Below, in pieces: positions 1 through 7,744 of a DNA stretch of 64,000 nt; positions within the stretch are counted from its first letter, which is position 1, and the number at the start of each line of letters is the position of its first letter. Below the pieces are notes generated by a model that saw nothing but the letters and a program-made list of their open reading frames with translations, did not search any database and was not told the origin of the DNA. The position numbers and the translations under genes are program-made. Location of the stretch: NCBI RefSeq assembly GCF_035989885.1, contig NZ_CP108518.1, positions 5,199,001-5,263,000 of the forward strand, in the 5' to 3' direction. Origin of the DNA: Streptomyces sp. NBC_01232. Its GTDB lineage: Bacteria; Actinomycetota; Actinomycetes; Streptomycetales; Streptomycetaceae.

Positions 1-1008
1 GACGGGACGGGCGGGACGGGCCGCGCCGGCGTGACGGGCCGCACGGGCCGCACGGGCAGACGGGGAGCCGCGGAGCGCCGACTGCTGCCGCTGATGCTGG
101 TGTCCGCGGTGACGGCCGCGGCCGAGGCGGGGCTGTGGATGCTCCTGCTGCTGCGGCTCCAGGCGGAACTGGAGCTGAGCCCGAACGAGATCGCGCTGGT
201 CCTCGCCCCCGGCTTCCTGGTGTTCGTCCTGCTGCCGGAGCACGCCCACCACCTCACCGGCCGGCTGGGCCGTACGCCGACCATGGTCGCCTCGTTCGCG
301 GCGAGCGCGCTGTTCGCCGCGGGGCTCGCGGTCGTGTCCGGGCCTCTGGCGATCGCCGCCCTCTGGGCCGTGGCCGCCGCCTGCTTCGCCGCGCAGATCC
401 CGGTCGAGCAGGCGACCGTCGCCGCCGCGTCCGGCGGCCGGATCGGCCGGGGCATGGGGCTCTACGAGAGCGCCCGCCTGGCCGGTGTGGTGGCCGGGCC
501 GCTGCTGATGGGCGTGCTCTACGAGGAACTCGGCTGGGCCGCCGCCTGCGCCGCGGCGGCGGCCACCTCGGCACTGGGGGCCGTCGTGGTGCCGTACGCG
601 ATCCGCACGCTGCGCCTGCCGGCCGAGAACAGGAACCCCAAGGGGCCCGGGACGTCCGGGCCCCGGACCGCGACCGCGGGAGAGGACGGAGAAGACATGG
701 GCATGGACATGAGCGGGCCGGAACCGGCGCAGCCCTCGGCCGGGGCCGTCACCGGGCCCCGGGACCACGCACGCAAGGAGCGGCGGGACTGGTACGTCCA
801 CACGGCCGCGTTCGCCCTGGGCCAGCTGATCCTGTGGGCCCTGGACTCCAGCTGGCTCGTGTGGCAGATCGCGGACGGCGGCGTGCCGGACGATCGGCGC
901 GGACCGCTGGTCTGGTTCGGCCGGATCTGGCTCACCGTCTGGGTCATCGACACGATCTGGTCGTGGTCGTACACCGTCTGGCCGAGGGAGAAGAAGGCGA
1001 AGGCGTAG
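1..1008 (+). CDS. MFS transporter, C-terminal half, with fused 2TM-type tail (5' partial)
   Basis: The reading frame is open to the left edge, so the N-terminal half of the protein lies outside the window. Visible residues hold about six hydrophobic helices typical of the C-terminal bundle of a major facilitator transporter, with a basic GRLGR loop between two of them resembling the MFS motif-A repeat. A roughly 45-residue polar linker follows, then a second module that begins RRDWYVH and has two Trp-rich helices, like the actinobacterial 2TM domain. An in-frame ATG at 697 is preceded by GGAG at a good distance, so the 2TM part might also be made separately. Substrate cannot be inferred. MFS assignment is fairly sure; the 2TM assignment is from pattern only. 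Confidence 0.75.
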   Translation, partial: DGTGGTGRAGVTGRTGRTGRRGAAERRLLPLMLVSAVTAAAEAGLWMLLLLRLQAELELSPNEIALVLAPGFLVFVLLPEHAHHLTGRLGRTPTMVASFAASALFAAGLAVVSGPLAIAALWAVAAACFAAQIPVEQATVAAASGGRIGRGMGLYESARLAGVVAGPLLMGVLYEELGWAAACAAAAATSALGAVVVPYAIRTLRLPAENRNPKGPGTSGPRTATAGEDGEDMGMDMSGPEPAQPSAGAVTGPRDHARKERRDWYVHTAAFALGQLILWALDSSWLVWQIADGGVPDDRRGPLVWFGRIWLTVWVIDTIWSWSYTVWPREKKAKA

Positions 1009-1138
1009 CCCCGCCGTACGGCGGCGCGCGCGGGGCGGTGCCCGGGAACCGGGCGGTGCGCACGTCTTGTCCCGCGCGCTACCCGTTAGTAGCCTCCAGG
1101 CGTCGAACAGGCTTGTGACACGTGGGGGGTGGGGCATC

Positions 1139-1615
1139 GTGCTGCGAAGACTCGTGGCCGGACTGGCTGCGATCGTGCTCGTCGTGGAAGCGGCGGTACT
1201 CGTGCTCGTCCACATCGTGCTGGGCCGGACCACGGCGAACCAGTCGATGTCCATCGCGGGCAGCGACCCGGACGTCATGTCCAAGGCGACCTACGGCATG
1301 GGCGCGGGCATGGGTGCCTTCCTCGTCCTGTGCGCCGTGATCGCCGCCGTCACCGCGATCCGCGACCGCTCCCCGAACCGGTTCGGCCGCATCGTGCTCA
1401 TCAGCGCCGCCGTCACCCACGGAGTGCTCGGCACCCTCGTCGTCGGCCTGGTCGGCTGGGCCGCTTTCGCCGTGATGATGCTGATCCTGTGTCTGCTCGT
1501 CCTGATCCTGACCCTCTACGCCGCCCGGCGGGGCGGCGAGGGCGACGCCGGCACAGACAACCCGCCGCTGCCGCCCGCGCCGCCGTTCGGGGAGCTCAAG
1601 CCCACAAGTCCGTGA
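1139..1615 (+). CDS. Four-helix membrane protein of unknown function
   Basis: A 158-residue protein with about four hydrophobic segments (near residues 5-27, 55-77, 87-107 and 112-135) and a short Pro-rich cytoplasmic tail. I chose the GTG at 1139 because a G-rich Shine-Dalgarno stretch lies just upstream and the first helix follows directly. An alternative upstream start at 1067 would add 24 residues without membrane character. The last 20 bases overlap the convergent maf gene. I do not recognise a characterised family, and nothing shows a function. Confidence 0.7.
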   Translation: MLRRLVAGLAAIVLVVEAAVLVLVHIVLGRTTANQSMSIAGSDPDVMSKATYGMGAGMGAFLVLCAVIAAVTAIRDRSPNRFGRIVLISAAVTHGVLGTLVVGLVGWAAFAVMMLILCLLVLILTLYAARRGGEGDAGTDNPPLPPAPPFGELKPTSP

Positions 1616-2225
1616 TGGACAGGTCCAGTTCGCCGAGCAGGGAACGCAGCAGCGGCAGCGACAGGCCGATCACGTTGCCGTGGTCCCCGTCGATCCCGTC
1701 GATGAACGGCGCCGACAGCCCGTCCAGGGTGAACGCCCCCGCCACGTGCAGCGGCTCCCCGCTCGCCACGTACGCCGCCACCTCCGCGTCCGTCGGCTCG
1801 CCGAACCGGACCGTCGTGGACGCCGTGGCCGAAACCTGACGGCCGTCCGCCGTGTCGATCACGCAGTGCCCGGTGCGCAGGACGCCGGACCGGCCGCGCA
1901 TCGACTTCCAGCGGGCGGTGGCCTCGTCGGCGTCCGCCGGCTTGCCCAGCGCCTCGCCGTCCAGTTCCAGCACCGAGTCGCAGCCGATCACCAGGGCGCC
2001 CGCGGCCTCGTCCAGGCCCGCGACGACGGCCGCCTTCGCCTCCGCCAGCGCCAGCGCCAGGGCGGCCGGTTCGTCGTGGTTCAGCGTGTCCTCGTCGAAG
2101 CCGCTGACGATCACGTGCGGGGCGAGCCCGGCCTGCCGCAGCAGGTTCAGCCGGGCGGGGGAGGCGGAGGCGAGGACGAGCTTGCGCCCGGTCGCGGGCT
2201 CAGGTGTGGCAGTCATGGAGGCCAT
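1596..2225 (-). CDS. maf: Maf-type nucleoside triphosphate pyrophosphatase
   Basis: A 209-residue Maf/HAM1-superfamily protein. The N-terminal signature [18 protein letters not shown] is the phosphate-binding motif of the family; later hallmarks include the [18 protein letters not shown] segment with the catalytic Asp region, and the TTVRF strand. Family members hydrolyse non-canonical or excess dTTP/UTP-type nucleotides to monophosphate and PPi and have been linked to septum inhibition. Two in-frame ATGs (2225 and 2216) are equally plausible; neither has a clear ribosome-binding site. It lies downstream of the accE and pccB genes on the same strand, after a small membrane protein gene. Confidence 0.93.
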   Translation of the reverse strand: MASMTATPEPATGRKLVLASASPARLNLLRQAGLAPHVIVSGFDEDTLNHDEPAALALALAEAKAAVVAGLDEAAGALVIGCDSVLELDGEALGKPADADEATARWKSMRGRSGVLRTGHCVIDTADGRQVSATASTTVRFGEPTDAEVAAYVASGEPLHVAGAFTLDGLSAPFIDGIDGDHGNVIGLSLPLLRSLLGELDLSITDLWA

Positions 2226-2268
2226 CGTAGGCGCGGCCCGCGAGCCCGGGGTGATCGGCAGGACACCC

Positions 2269-2403
2269 CTAGAAGTGGCCCACGCCCAGGACGTACACCA
2301 CCACGAGCATGGCGAGGGCGAGCACCACGGTCAGCCGCCGGATCATCGCCTGCGCATCGCGCATGTCCTTGGGCGGCTCGTTCTTCGGGTCGGACCAGAG
2401 CAT
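2269..2403 (-). CDS. Small single-pass membrane protein, MmpB-like
   Basis: A 44-residue protein that falls below usual gene-calling limits. It starts [18 protein letters not shown], a charged cytoplasmic-type N-terminus, followed by one hydrophobic helix of about 20 residues (positions 25-44) ending VGHF. AGGA lies eight to nine bases before the ATG. It sits between accE and maf on the same strand, separated from accE by a strong hairpin. From memory, Streptomyces genomes carry a conserved protein of this shape here, named morphogenic membrane protein MmpB in databases; that name is a recollection and was not checked. The function is not evident from sequence. Confidence 0.72.
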   Translation of the reverse strand: MLWSDPKNEPPKDMRDAQAMIRRLTVVLALAMLVVVYVLGVGHF

Positions 2404-2430
2404 GCCCCGATCCTGGCCCCGCACAGGGGT

Positions 2431-2462
2431 GTGGCGCCTGAGTACGGGTACTCAGGCGCCAC
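2431..2462. terminator. Perfect 15-bp hairpin between accE and the small membrane protein gene
   Basis: Two perfectly complementary 15-base arms (2431-2445 and 2448-2462) are separated by only two bases. There is no T-tract, as is usual for Streptomyces terminators. It lies 22 bases after the accE stop on the minus strand, so it probably ends or attenuates the pccB-accE transcript before the small membrane protein and maf. Confidence 0.7.
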
Positions 2463-2483
2463 CGTCCGTTCACATCAATTCGG

Positions 2484-2693
2484 CTACGCGGGCCAGTACG
2501 TACGGCCCCAGGCCCGCGGCCCCGGATGCGGCACCCGCCGCCGTGCCACCCGGGCCGGCGCCGACCATGCGTCCGTGACCGGCGGGGCGTCCGGCGTTGC
2601 CATGGCCAGCATCGCCGCCCGCGCCTGGACCACTGCCAGTGCGGCGGCCAGCTCCTCCGGGGTCGGGTTGCCCTTGACGACCTTGATCACCAC
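2484..2693 (-). CDS. accE: Acyl-CoA carboxylase epsilon subunit
   Basis: A 69-residue protein beginning MVIKVVKGNPTPEELAAALAV, the conserved N-terminal helix of the small epsilon subunit that stabilises the actinobacterial acyl-CoA carboxylase complex between its alpha (biotin carboxylase/carrier) and beta (carboxyltransferase) chains. The C-terminus ends in the typical Trp-rich GRTYWPA. An AGGAGG site sits seven bases before the GTG start. It follows pccB by 18 bases and is surely co-transcribed with it. Confidence 0.93.
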   Translation of the reverse strand: MVIKVVKGNPTPEELAAALAVVQARAAMLAMATPDAPPVTDAWSAPARVARRRVPHPGPRAWGRTYWPA

Positions 2694-2711
2694 AGAGTCC
2701 TCCTGGACGGG

Positions 2712-4304
2712 CTAGAGCGGGATGTTGCCGTGCTTCTTCGGCGGCAGGGACTCCCGCTTGGTGCGCAGCTGCCGGAGCCCCTTCACCACGTGCGCCCGGG
2801 TCTCGGACGGCATGGTCACCGCGTCGATGTACCCGCGCTCGGCCGCCGTGTACGGGTTGAGCAGCGCGTCCTCGTACTCGGTGATGAGCCGTGCCCGGGT
2901 CTCCTCCACCTCCTCGGGAGCGGCCTCCGCGATGGTGCGGCGGTGCAGGATGTTCACCGCGCCCTGAGCACCCATGACGGCGATCTGAGCGGTCGGCCAG
3001 GCCAGGTTGAGGTCCGCGCCGAGGTGCTTGGAGCCCATGACGTCGTACGCGCCGCCGAAGGCCTTGCGGGTGATGACCGTGATCAGCGGAACGGTGGCCT
3101 CGGCGTACGCGTAGATCAGCTTCGCGCCGCGCCGGATGATTCCGTTGTACTCCTGGTCGGTGCCCGGAAGGAAGCCCGGGACGTCCACGAAGGTCAGCAC
3201 CGGGATGTTGAAGGCGTCGCAGGTCCGGACGAACCGCGCCGCCTTCTCGGAGGCGTTGATGTCCAGGCAGCCGGCGAACTGCATCGGCTGGTTGGCGACG
3301 ATGCCGACCGGGTGGCCCTCGACGCGGCCGAAGCCGGTGAGGATGTTCGGCGCGAAGAGCGACTGCGTCTCCAGGAACTCCGCGTCGTCGAGCACGTGCT
3401 CGATCACGGTGTGCATGTCGTACGGCTGGTTCGCGCTGTCCGGGATCAGGACGTCGAGCTCGCGGTCGGTGTCGGAGACCTCCGTGTCCGCCTCCTCCGG
3501 GAAGGCCGGCGGCTCGGAGAGGTTGTTCGACGGCAGGTACGCGAGCAGTGACTTCACGTACTCGATGGCGTCCTTCTCGTCGCCCGCCATGTGGTGCGCG
3601 ACACCGGACGTGCTGTTGTGGGTGCGCGCCCCGCCCAGCTCCTCGAAGCCGACGTCCTCGCCGGTGACCGTCTTGATGACGTCCGGGCCGGTGATGAACA
3701 TGTGCGAGGTCTGGTCGACCATGACCGTGAAGTCGGTGATGGCCGGGGAGTACACGGCGCCGCCCGCGCAGGGCCCGACGATCAGGCTGATCTGCGGGAT
3801 CACGCCCGAGGCGTGGACGTTGCGGCGGAAGATCTCGCCGTACATGCCCAGGGCGCTGACGCCCTCCTGGATGCGGGCGCCGCCGGAGTCGTTGATGCCG
3901 ACGAGCGGGCAGCCGGTCTTCAGCGCGAAGTCCATGACCTTCATGATCTTCTGGCCGTAGGTCTCGCCGAGGGCCCCGCCGAAGACGGTGAAGTCCTGCG
4001 AGAACACGGCCACCGGCCGGCCGTCCACCGTGCCGTAGCCGGTGACGACGCCGTCGCCGTAGGGGCGGGTCTTCTCCAGCCCGAAGTTGGTGGAGCGGTG
4101 CCGGGCGAACTCGTCCAGCTCGACGAAGGATCCCTCGTCCAGCAGCAGGGCTACCCGCTCACGCGCCGTCAGCTTGCCCTTGGCGTGCTGCTTCTCCACG
4201 GCACGCGCGGATCCGGCGTGGGTGGCTTCGTCGATGCGGCGCTGCAGATCCGCGATCTTGCCCGCGGTGGTGTGCATGTCGATCGGCTCTGACGGATGTG
4301 ACAT
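2712..4304 (-). CDS. pccB: Propionyl-/acyl-CoA carboxylase beta subunit (carboxyltransferase)
   Basis: A 530-residue carboxyltransferase that moves carboxyl groups from carboxybiotin to propionyl- or acetyl-CoA, giving methylmalonyl- or malonyl-CoA for fatty acids and polyketides. The crotonase-fold halves are clear: an N-terminal [16 protein letters not shown] region, the oxyanion segment [23 protein letters not shown], and the C-terminal oxyanion segment with [16 protein letters not shown]. Its length matches known PccB proteins. The frame stays open upstream to 4421, but the ATG at 4304 has GGGAG at a suitable distance and gives the usual N-terminus. It forms an operon with accE and is divergent from birA, whose product biotinylates the partner alpha chain. 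Confidence 0.96.
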   Translation of the reverse strand: MSHPSEPIDMHTTAGKIADLQRRIDEATHAGSARAVEKQHAKGKLTARERVALLLDEGSFVELDEFARHRSTNFGLEKTRPYGDGVVTGYGTVDGRPVAVFSQDFTVFGGALGETYGQKIMKVMDFALKTGCPLVGINDSGGARIQEGVSALGMYGEIFRRNVHASGVIPQISLIVGPCAGGAVYSPAITDFTVMVDQTSHMFITGPDVIKTVTGEDVGFEELGGARTHNSTSGVAHHMAGDEKDAIEYVKSLLAYLPSNNLSEPPAFPEEADTEVSDTDRELDVLIPDSANQPYDMHTVIEHVLDDAEFLETQSLFAPNILTGFGRVEGHPVGIVANQPMQFAGCLDINASEKAARFVRTCDAFNIPVLTFVDVPGFLPGTDQEYNGIIRRGAKLIYAYAEATVPLITVITRKAFGGAYDVMGSKHLGADLNLAWPTAQIAVMGAQGAVNILHRRTIAEAAPEEVEETRARLITEYEDALLNPYTAAERGYIDAVTMPSETRAHVVKGLRQLRTKRESLPPKKHGNIPL

Positions 4305-4435
4305 CGGGGTCGCGGCTCCCTGCGTGGTGTCAACTGCCTGGTCAATTGATTGACTACTGCTGGCTACTGGTGCGTAGCGTATCGGCGGGCATGGCGCTCG
4401 GCAGTGCGGCGTTTGACACACCTACATTGGGTTGC
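4305..4435. promoter_or_regulatory. Divergent pccB/birA promoter region with AT-rich inverted repeat
   Basis: This 131-base spacer is much richer in A+T than the flanking genes. It contains TCAAT-TG-ATTGA (near 4343-4354), a short inverted repeat, and TACATT (4423-4428) placed seven bases before the birA ATG, which fits a leaderless birA transcript. Whether the inverted repeat binds a biotin or lipid regulator is unknown; no known operator consensus was recognised. Confidence 0.5.
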
Positions 4436-5302
4436 ATGACGCCATCAGATGCCTCAGCAGGAGCTTCCTCCGGTCGTTGGTCGAGCCTGGACCGGCCGCC
4501 GCTCAATGCCGCCGCCCTCACGCGGGCGCTCGTCACCGGGGACGGTCTGTGGACCTCGCTGGAGGTCGTCGCCAGTACCGGGTCCACCAATACCGACCTT
4601 GCCACGCGGGCGGCGCAGCTGCCCGAGGGAGCCGTGTTCGTCGCCGAGGAGCAGAGCGCCGGGCGGGGGCGGCTCGACCGGAGCTGGGTCGCTCCCGCGC
4701 GCTCGGGGCTGTTCTTCTCCGTCCTGTTCAAGCCGGGCGACGCGGTGCCGCAGGAGCGGTGGGGGTGGCTGACCCTGCTGGCCGGCGTGGCCACCGCGAC
4801 GGGGCTGTCCCGGGCGGCCGGCGTGGACACCGCCCTCAAGTGGCCCAACGACCTGCTGGTCAGCGTCGAGGGCGAGGAGCGCAAGACCGGCGGGATCCTC
4901 GCCGAGCGGGTCGCGGACGGCGTGGTCATCGGCATCGGGCTCAACGTCACGCTGACGGAGGACGAGCTGCCGGTACCGACCGCGGGGTCGCTGGCGCTGG
5001 CCAAGGCCTCCGTGACCGACCGGGACCCGCTGCTGCGGGCCGTCCTGCGGTCCCTGGAGGAGTGGTACGGGAGGTGGCGCGCGGCCGCCGGCGACCCCGC
5101 GGCCAGCGGTCTCCAGGAGACCTACGCGGCGGGCTGCGCGACTCTGGGCCGGCACGTCCGCGCGGAGCTGCCCGGCGGGCGCATCCTCACCGGAACGGCC
5201 GAAGCGGTGGACACCGATGGCCGCCTCGTGATCCGTACGGCCGAGGGACAGCACGAGGCGGTGGGCGCGGGCGACGTCGTCCACCTGCGTTCCGTGCACT
5301 GA
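4436..5302 (+). CDS. birA: Biotin--[acetyl-CoA-carboxylase] ligase (no HTH domain)
   Basis: A 288-residue biotin protein ligase that activates biotin with ATP and attaches it to the carrier lysine of acyl-CoA carboxylase alpha chains. Visible motifs are STNTDLATRAA, the adenylate-binding loop QSAGRGRLDRSW, KWPNDLLV with the catalytic Lys, and GIGLNV. A C-terminal SH3-like domain follows. There is no N-terminal winged helix, as usual for actinobacterial BirA, so it is not itself a repressor. The ATG at 4436 was chosen over an upstream in-frame start at 4298 because TACATT precedes it at leaderless spacing and the sequence before it lacks conservation character. It is divergent from pccB-accE. 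Confidence 0.94.
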   Translation: MTPSDASAGASSGRWSSLDRPPLNAAALTRALVTGDGLWTSLEVVASTGSTNTDLATRAAQLPEGAVFVAEEQSAGRGRLDRSWVAPARSGLFFSVLFKPGDAVPQERWGWLTLLAGVATATGLSRAAGVDTALKWPNDLLVSVEGEERKTGGILAERVADGVVIGIGLNVTLTEDELPVPTAGSLALAKASVTDRDPLLRAVLRSLEEWYGRWRAAAGDPAASGLQETYAAGCATLGRHVRAELPGGRILTGTAEAVDTDGRLVIRTAEGQHEAVGAGDVVHLRSVH

Positions 5303-5412
5303 CGCGGGAGCGGGCGCCGCACCCGGCACCCGGGTGCGGCGCCGCCCGGGGCCCGGCCGCGGGCCGCGCGCCGCGGTCGCGGGCGGGCCGGAAGCGGGGA
5401 GGGGGAGTGAGC

Positions 5413-5430
5413 TACGGCACACCTGCCGTA
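5413..5430. promoter_or_regulatory. Inverted repeat upstream of adenylate cyclase, candidate operator
   Basis: TACGGCA and TGCCGTA form a perfect 7-bp inverted repeat with a four-base spacer. The right arm runs into TATGGT (5429-5434), a possible -10 box about 75 bases before the cya start. A repressor bound here would block that promoter. The cognate protein is unknown. Confidence 0.5.
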
Positions 5431-5508
5431 TGGTTTAGGCGATCCCGGTGCTCGTGGTGATCAACCGGTTCGCAGGGCAGTGCGCACGGAATGGACAGGA
5501 GGCGGCCC

Positions 5509-6678
5509 TTGACCGTCGACGACCCTACGTCCAGCGCGTCCGCGGCCCCCGGCGGCGGCTCCGCCTCCGGCCCGGGTACCCCGATCGGCCGCGACCAGCA
5601 CACTCCGCACCACGAGGTCGATCACACGGCCCAGCCGACGGCGGATCCGCTCGCCATCCGGCTGGAGCAGCTGATCCTCGGTGCCGAGCGCCGCTACACC
5701 CCGTTCCAGGCGGCCCGGAGCGCGGGCGTGTCCATGGAGCTGGCCTCGCGCTTCTGGCGGGCCATGGGCTTCGCCGACATCGGGCAGGCCCGGGCGCTGA
5801 CCGAGGCCGACGTGCTGGCCCTGCGCCGGCTGGCCGGTCTGGTGGAGGCCGGGCTGCTGTCCGAGCCGATGGCCGTACAGGTGGCGCGGTCCACCGGGCA
5901 GACGACCGCCCGGCTGGCCGAATGGCAGATCGACTCGTTCCTGGAGGGGCTGACGGAGCCGCCGGAGCCGGGCATGACCCGTACGGAGGTCACGTACCCG
6001 CTGGTGGAGCTGCTGCTGCCCGAGCTGGAGGAGTTCCTCGTCTACGTGTGGCGGCGCCAGCTGGCGGCCGCGACCGGGCGCGTGGTGCAGGTGGCCGACG
6101 ACGACGAGATGGTCGACCGGCGGCTCGCGGTGGGCTTCGCCGACCTGGTGGGCTTCACGCGCCTGACGCGGCGGCTGGAGGAGGAGGAGCTCGGCGAGCT
6201 GGTCGAGTCCTTCGAGACGACCGCGGCGGACCTGGTGGCCGCGCACGGCGGCCGGCTGATCAAGACCCTCGGTGACGAGGTGCTGTACTGCGCCGACGAC
6301 GCGGCCACGGCGGCGGAGATCGCGCTGCGGCTCATCGAGACCATGGAGCTCGACGCGCAGATGCCCGAGCTGCGGGTCGGGATCGCCTTCGGCACGGTGA
6401 CCACCCGGATGGGCGATGTCTTCGGCACCACGGTGAACCTGGCCAGCCGGCTGACGTCGATAGCCCCCAAGGACGCGGTCCTGGTGGACGGGGCGATGGC
6501 CGAGGAGCTCTCCCGGACCGGGGCGGCCCCGGTGTCGGAGAAGGAGGCGGAGACGTCGCCCGACGAGGGTGCGTCCTACCGCTTCGCGCTGCAGCCGATG
6601 TGGCAGCGGCCGGTGCGCGGGCTCGGCGTCGTGGAGCCCTGGTCGCTGACGCGGCGGAAGCGGGCGGGCGCGGGGTAG
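5509..6678 (+). CDS. cya: Class III adenylate cyclase
   Basis: A 389-residue soluble cyclase converting ATP to cAMP. The N-terminal ~50 residues are disordered and Gly/Ser/Pro-rich; an alpha-helical regulatory region follows (residues 50-190), then the CHD catalytic domain (about 205-340). Key residues are visible: the metal Asp in FADLVGFT, the second metal Asp and the preceding Lys in LIKTLGDEVLY, and the NLASRL transition-state Asn/Arg pair. I chose the TTG at 5509, six to seven bases after AGGAGG, over an ATG at 5491 with no ribosome-binding site; it also gives the N-terminus MTVDD. In Streptomyces, cAMP from this enzyme acts on germination and differentiation. It has no membrane helices. 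Confidence 0.93.
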   Translation: MTVDDPTSSASAAPGGGSASGPGTPIGRDQHTPHHEVDHTAQPTADPLAIRLEQLILGAERRYTPFQAARSAGVSMELASRFWRAMGFADIGQARALTEADVLALRRLAGLVEAGLLSEPMAVQVARSTGQTTARLAEWQIDSFLEGLTEPPEPGMTRTEVTYPLVELLLPELEEFLVYVWRRQLAAATGRVVQVADDDEMVDRRLAVGFADLVGFTRLTRRLEEEELGELVESFETTAADLVAAHGGRLIKTLGDEVLYCADDAATAAEIALRLIETMELDAQMPELRVGIAFGTVTTRMGDVFGTTVNLASRLTSIAPKDAVLVDGAMAEELSRTGAAPVSEKEAETSPDEGASYRFALQPMWQRPVRGLGVVEPWSLTRRKRAGAG

Positions 6679-6732
6679 GGCGGGCCGGGCGTGGTGAGAC
6701 CGCAGGCCCTGCCCGTTTCGGCCGGGAGCCCC

Positions 6733-6763
6733 TAGGATCCCCGGGTAACGTTCGTTAACCGGG
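6733..6763 (+). promoter_or_regulatory. Enoyl-CoA hydratase promoter with palindromic operator
   Basis: TAGGAT (6733-6738) is a good actinobacterial -10 box. Directly after it, at the expected transcription start, lie two 11-base arms (6740-6750 and 6753-6763) that pair with one mismatch around a TT centre. The core TAACG/CGTTA is typical of TetR-type operators. The position suggests a repressor acting on the downstream hydratase gene. Confidence 0.6.
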
Positions 6764-6772
6764 AGGGTTCCT

Positions 6773-7576
6773 ATGGCGTCCGAGGCCGTGTCCGAGTCGG
6801 AGTTCGTGGCGGTACGCCGCCACGAGGGCGGGGTCGCCGAGCTGGTCCTGGACCGCCCCAAGGCGATGAACGCCGTGTCGACCGCGATGGCCCGCGCCAT
6901 CGGGGCGGCCTGTGCGGAGCTCGCCGCCGACCGGTCCGTACACGTGGTCGTGCTCTCCTCCGCGGCGGAGCGGGCCTTCTGCGTCGGGGCGGACCTGAAG
7001 GAGCGGAACTCGCTCTCGGACGCCGAGCTGGTGCGGCAGCGGCCGACCACGCGCGGGGCGTACGGGGGCGTGCTGGAGCTGCCGATGCCCACGATCGCGG
7101 CCGTGCACGGGTTCGCGCTGGGCGGCGGCTTCGAGCTGGCCCTGGCCTGCGATGTGATCGTCGCCGACGAGACCGCGGTGGTGGGTCTGCCCGAGGTGTC
7201 GGTGGGCGTGATCCCCGGCGGCGGAGGTACGCAGCTGCTGCCGCGCCGGGTGGGTGCGGCGCGGGCCGCCGAGCTGATCTTCACCGCGCGCCGGGTGGAG
7301 GCCGCCGAGGCGCTGTCCCTGGGGCTGGTGGACTCGGTGGTCGCGGCCGGGCAGGACACGGCCGAGGCCCTCGCCCTGGCGTCCCGGATGGCGGCTAACT
7401 CCCCGGTGGGTCTGCGAGCCGCCAAGCGGGCGCTGCGGCTGGGCCACGGGATGGACCTGGCGGCCGGTCTGGAGATCGAGGACGCGGCCTGGCGGACGGT
7501 GGCCTTCTCCGGCGACCGGGCGGAGGGCGTGGCGGCGTTCAACGAGAAGCGCAGGCCGAACTGGCCGGGGGAGTAG
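6773..7576 (+). CDS. Enoyl-CoA hydratase/isomerase family protein
   Basis: A 267-residue crotonase-fold enzyme, acting in beta-oxidation-type acyl-CoA metabolism. The oxyanion-hole segments are SAAERAFCVGADLKER and HGFALGGGFELALACD; both catalytic Glu positions appear to be present (GGFELAL and GLPEVSVGVIPGGGG). The length is normal for a stand-alone hydratase. GGGAGG lies a few bases before the ATG. The gene stands alone between cya and a diguanylate cyclase, and the palindrome at its transcription start suggests single-gene repression. Exact acyl-CoA substrate cannot be read from the sequence. Confidence 0.9.
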   Translation: MASEAVSESEFVAVRRHEGGVAELVLDRPKAMNAVSTAMARAIGAACAELAADRSVHVVVLSSAAERAFCVGADLKERNSLSDAELVRQRPTTRGAYGGVLELPMPTIAAVHGFALGGGFELALACDVIVADETAVVGLPEVSVGVIPGGGGTQLLPRRVGAARAAELIFTARRVEAAEALSLGLVDSVVAAGQDTAEALALASRMAANSPVGLRAAKRALRLGHGMDLAAGLEIEDAAWRTVAFSGDRAEGVAAFNEKRRPNWPGE

Positions 7577-7598
7577 CCACCCGGCTGCGGGGCGCCGG

Positions 7599-7650
7599 AC
7601 GGGCCCGGCTCACGGGCGAGGGCCCGGCTCACGCGCGGGGCCCGGCTCGC
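7599..7650. repeat. Three tandem copies of an 18-19 bp GGCCCGGCTC repeat
   Basis: After the hydratase stop the segment GGGCCCGGCTCACG occurs twice and GGGCCCGGCTCGCG once, at spacings of 19 and 18 bases. Each unit contains the GGGCCC palindrome. It may be a slippage product and may help end transcription; no function can be assigned. Confidence 0.55.
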
Positions 7651-7744
7651 GCGCAGCCCCCGTCGATCACCCCTGGTGATCTTGGAAGCACCCAAAGTCG
7701 TGCCAATTGTCTCCAAATCTGACAAAAGTCCCTAGCCTGGGGTG

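Noticed and set aside
2526-4292. Long plus-strand frames opposite accE and pccB
   Set aside because: Shadows of the minus-strand carboxyltransferase; no start signals or conserved segments.
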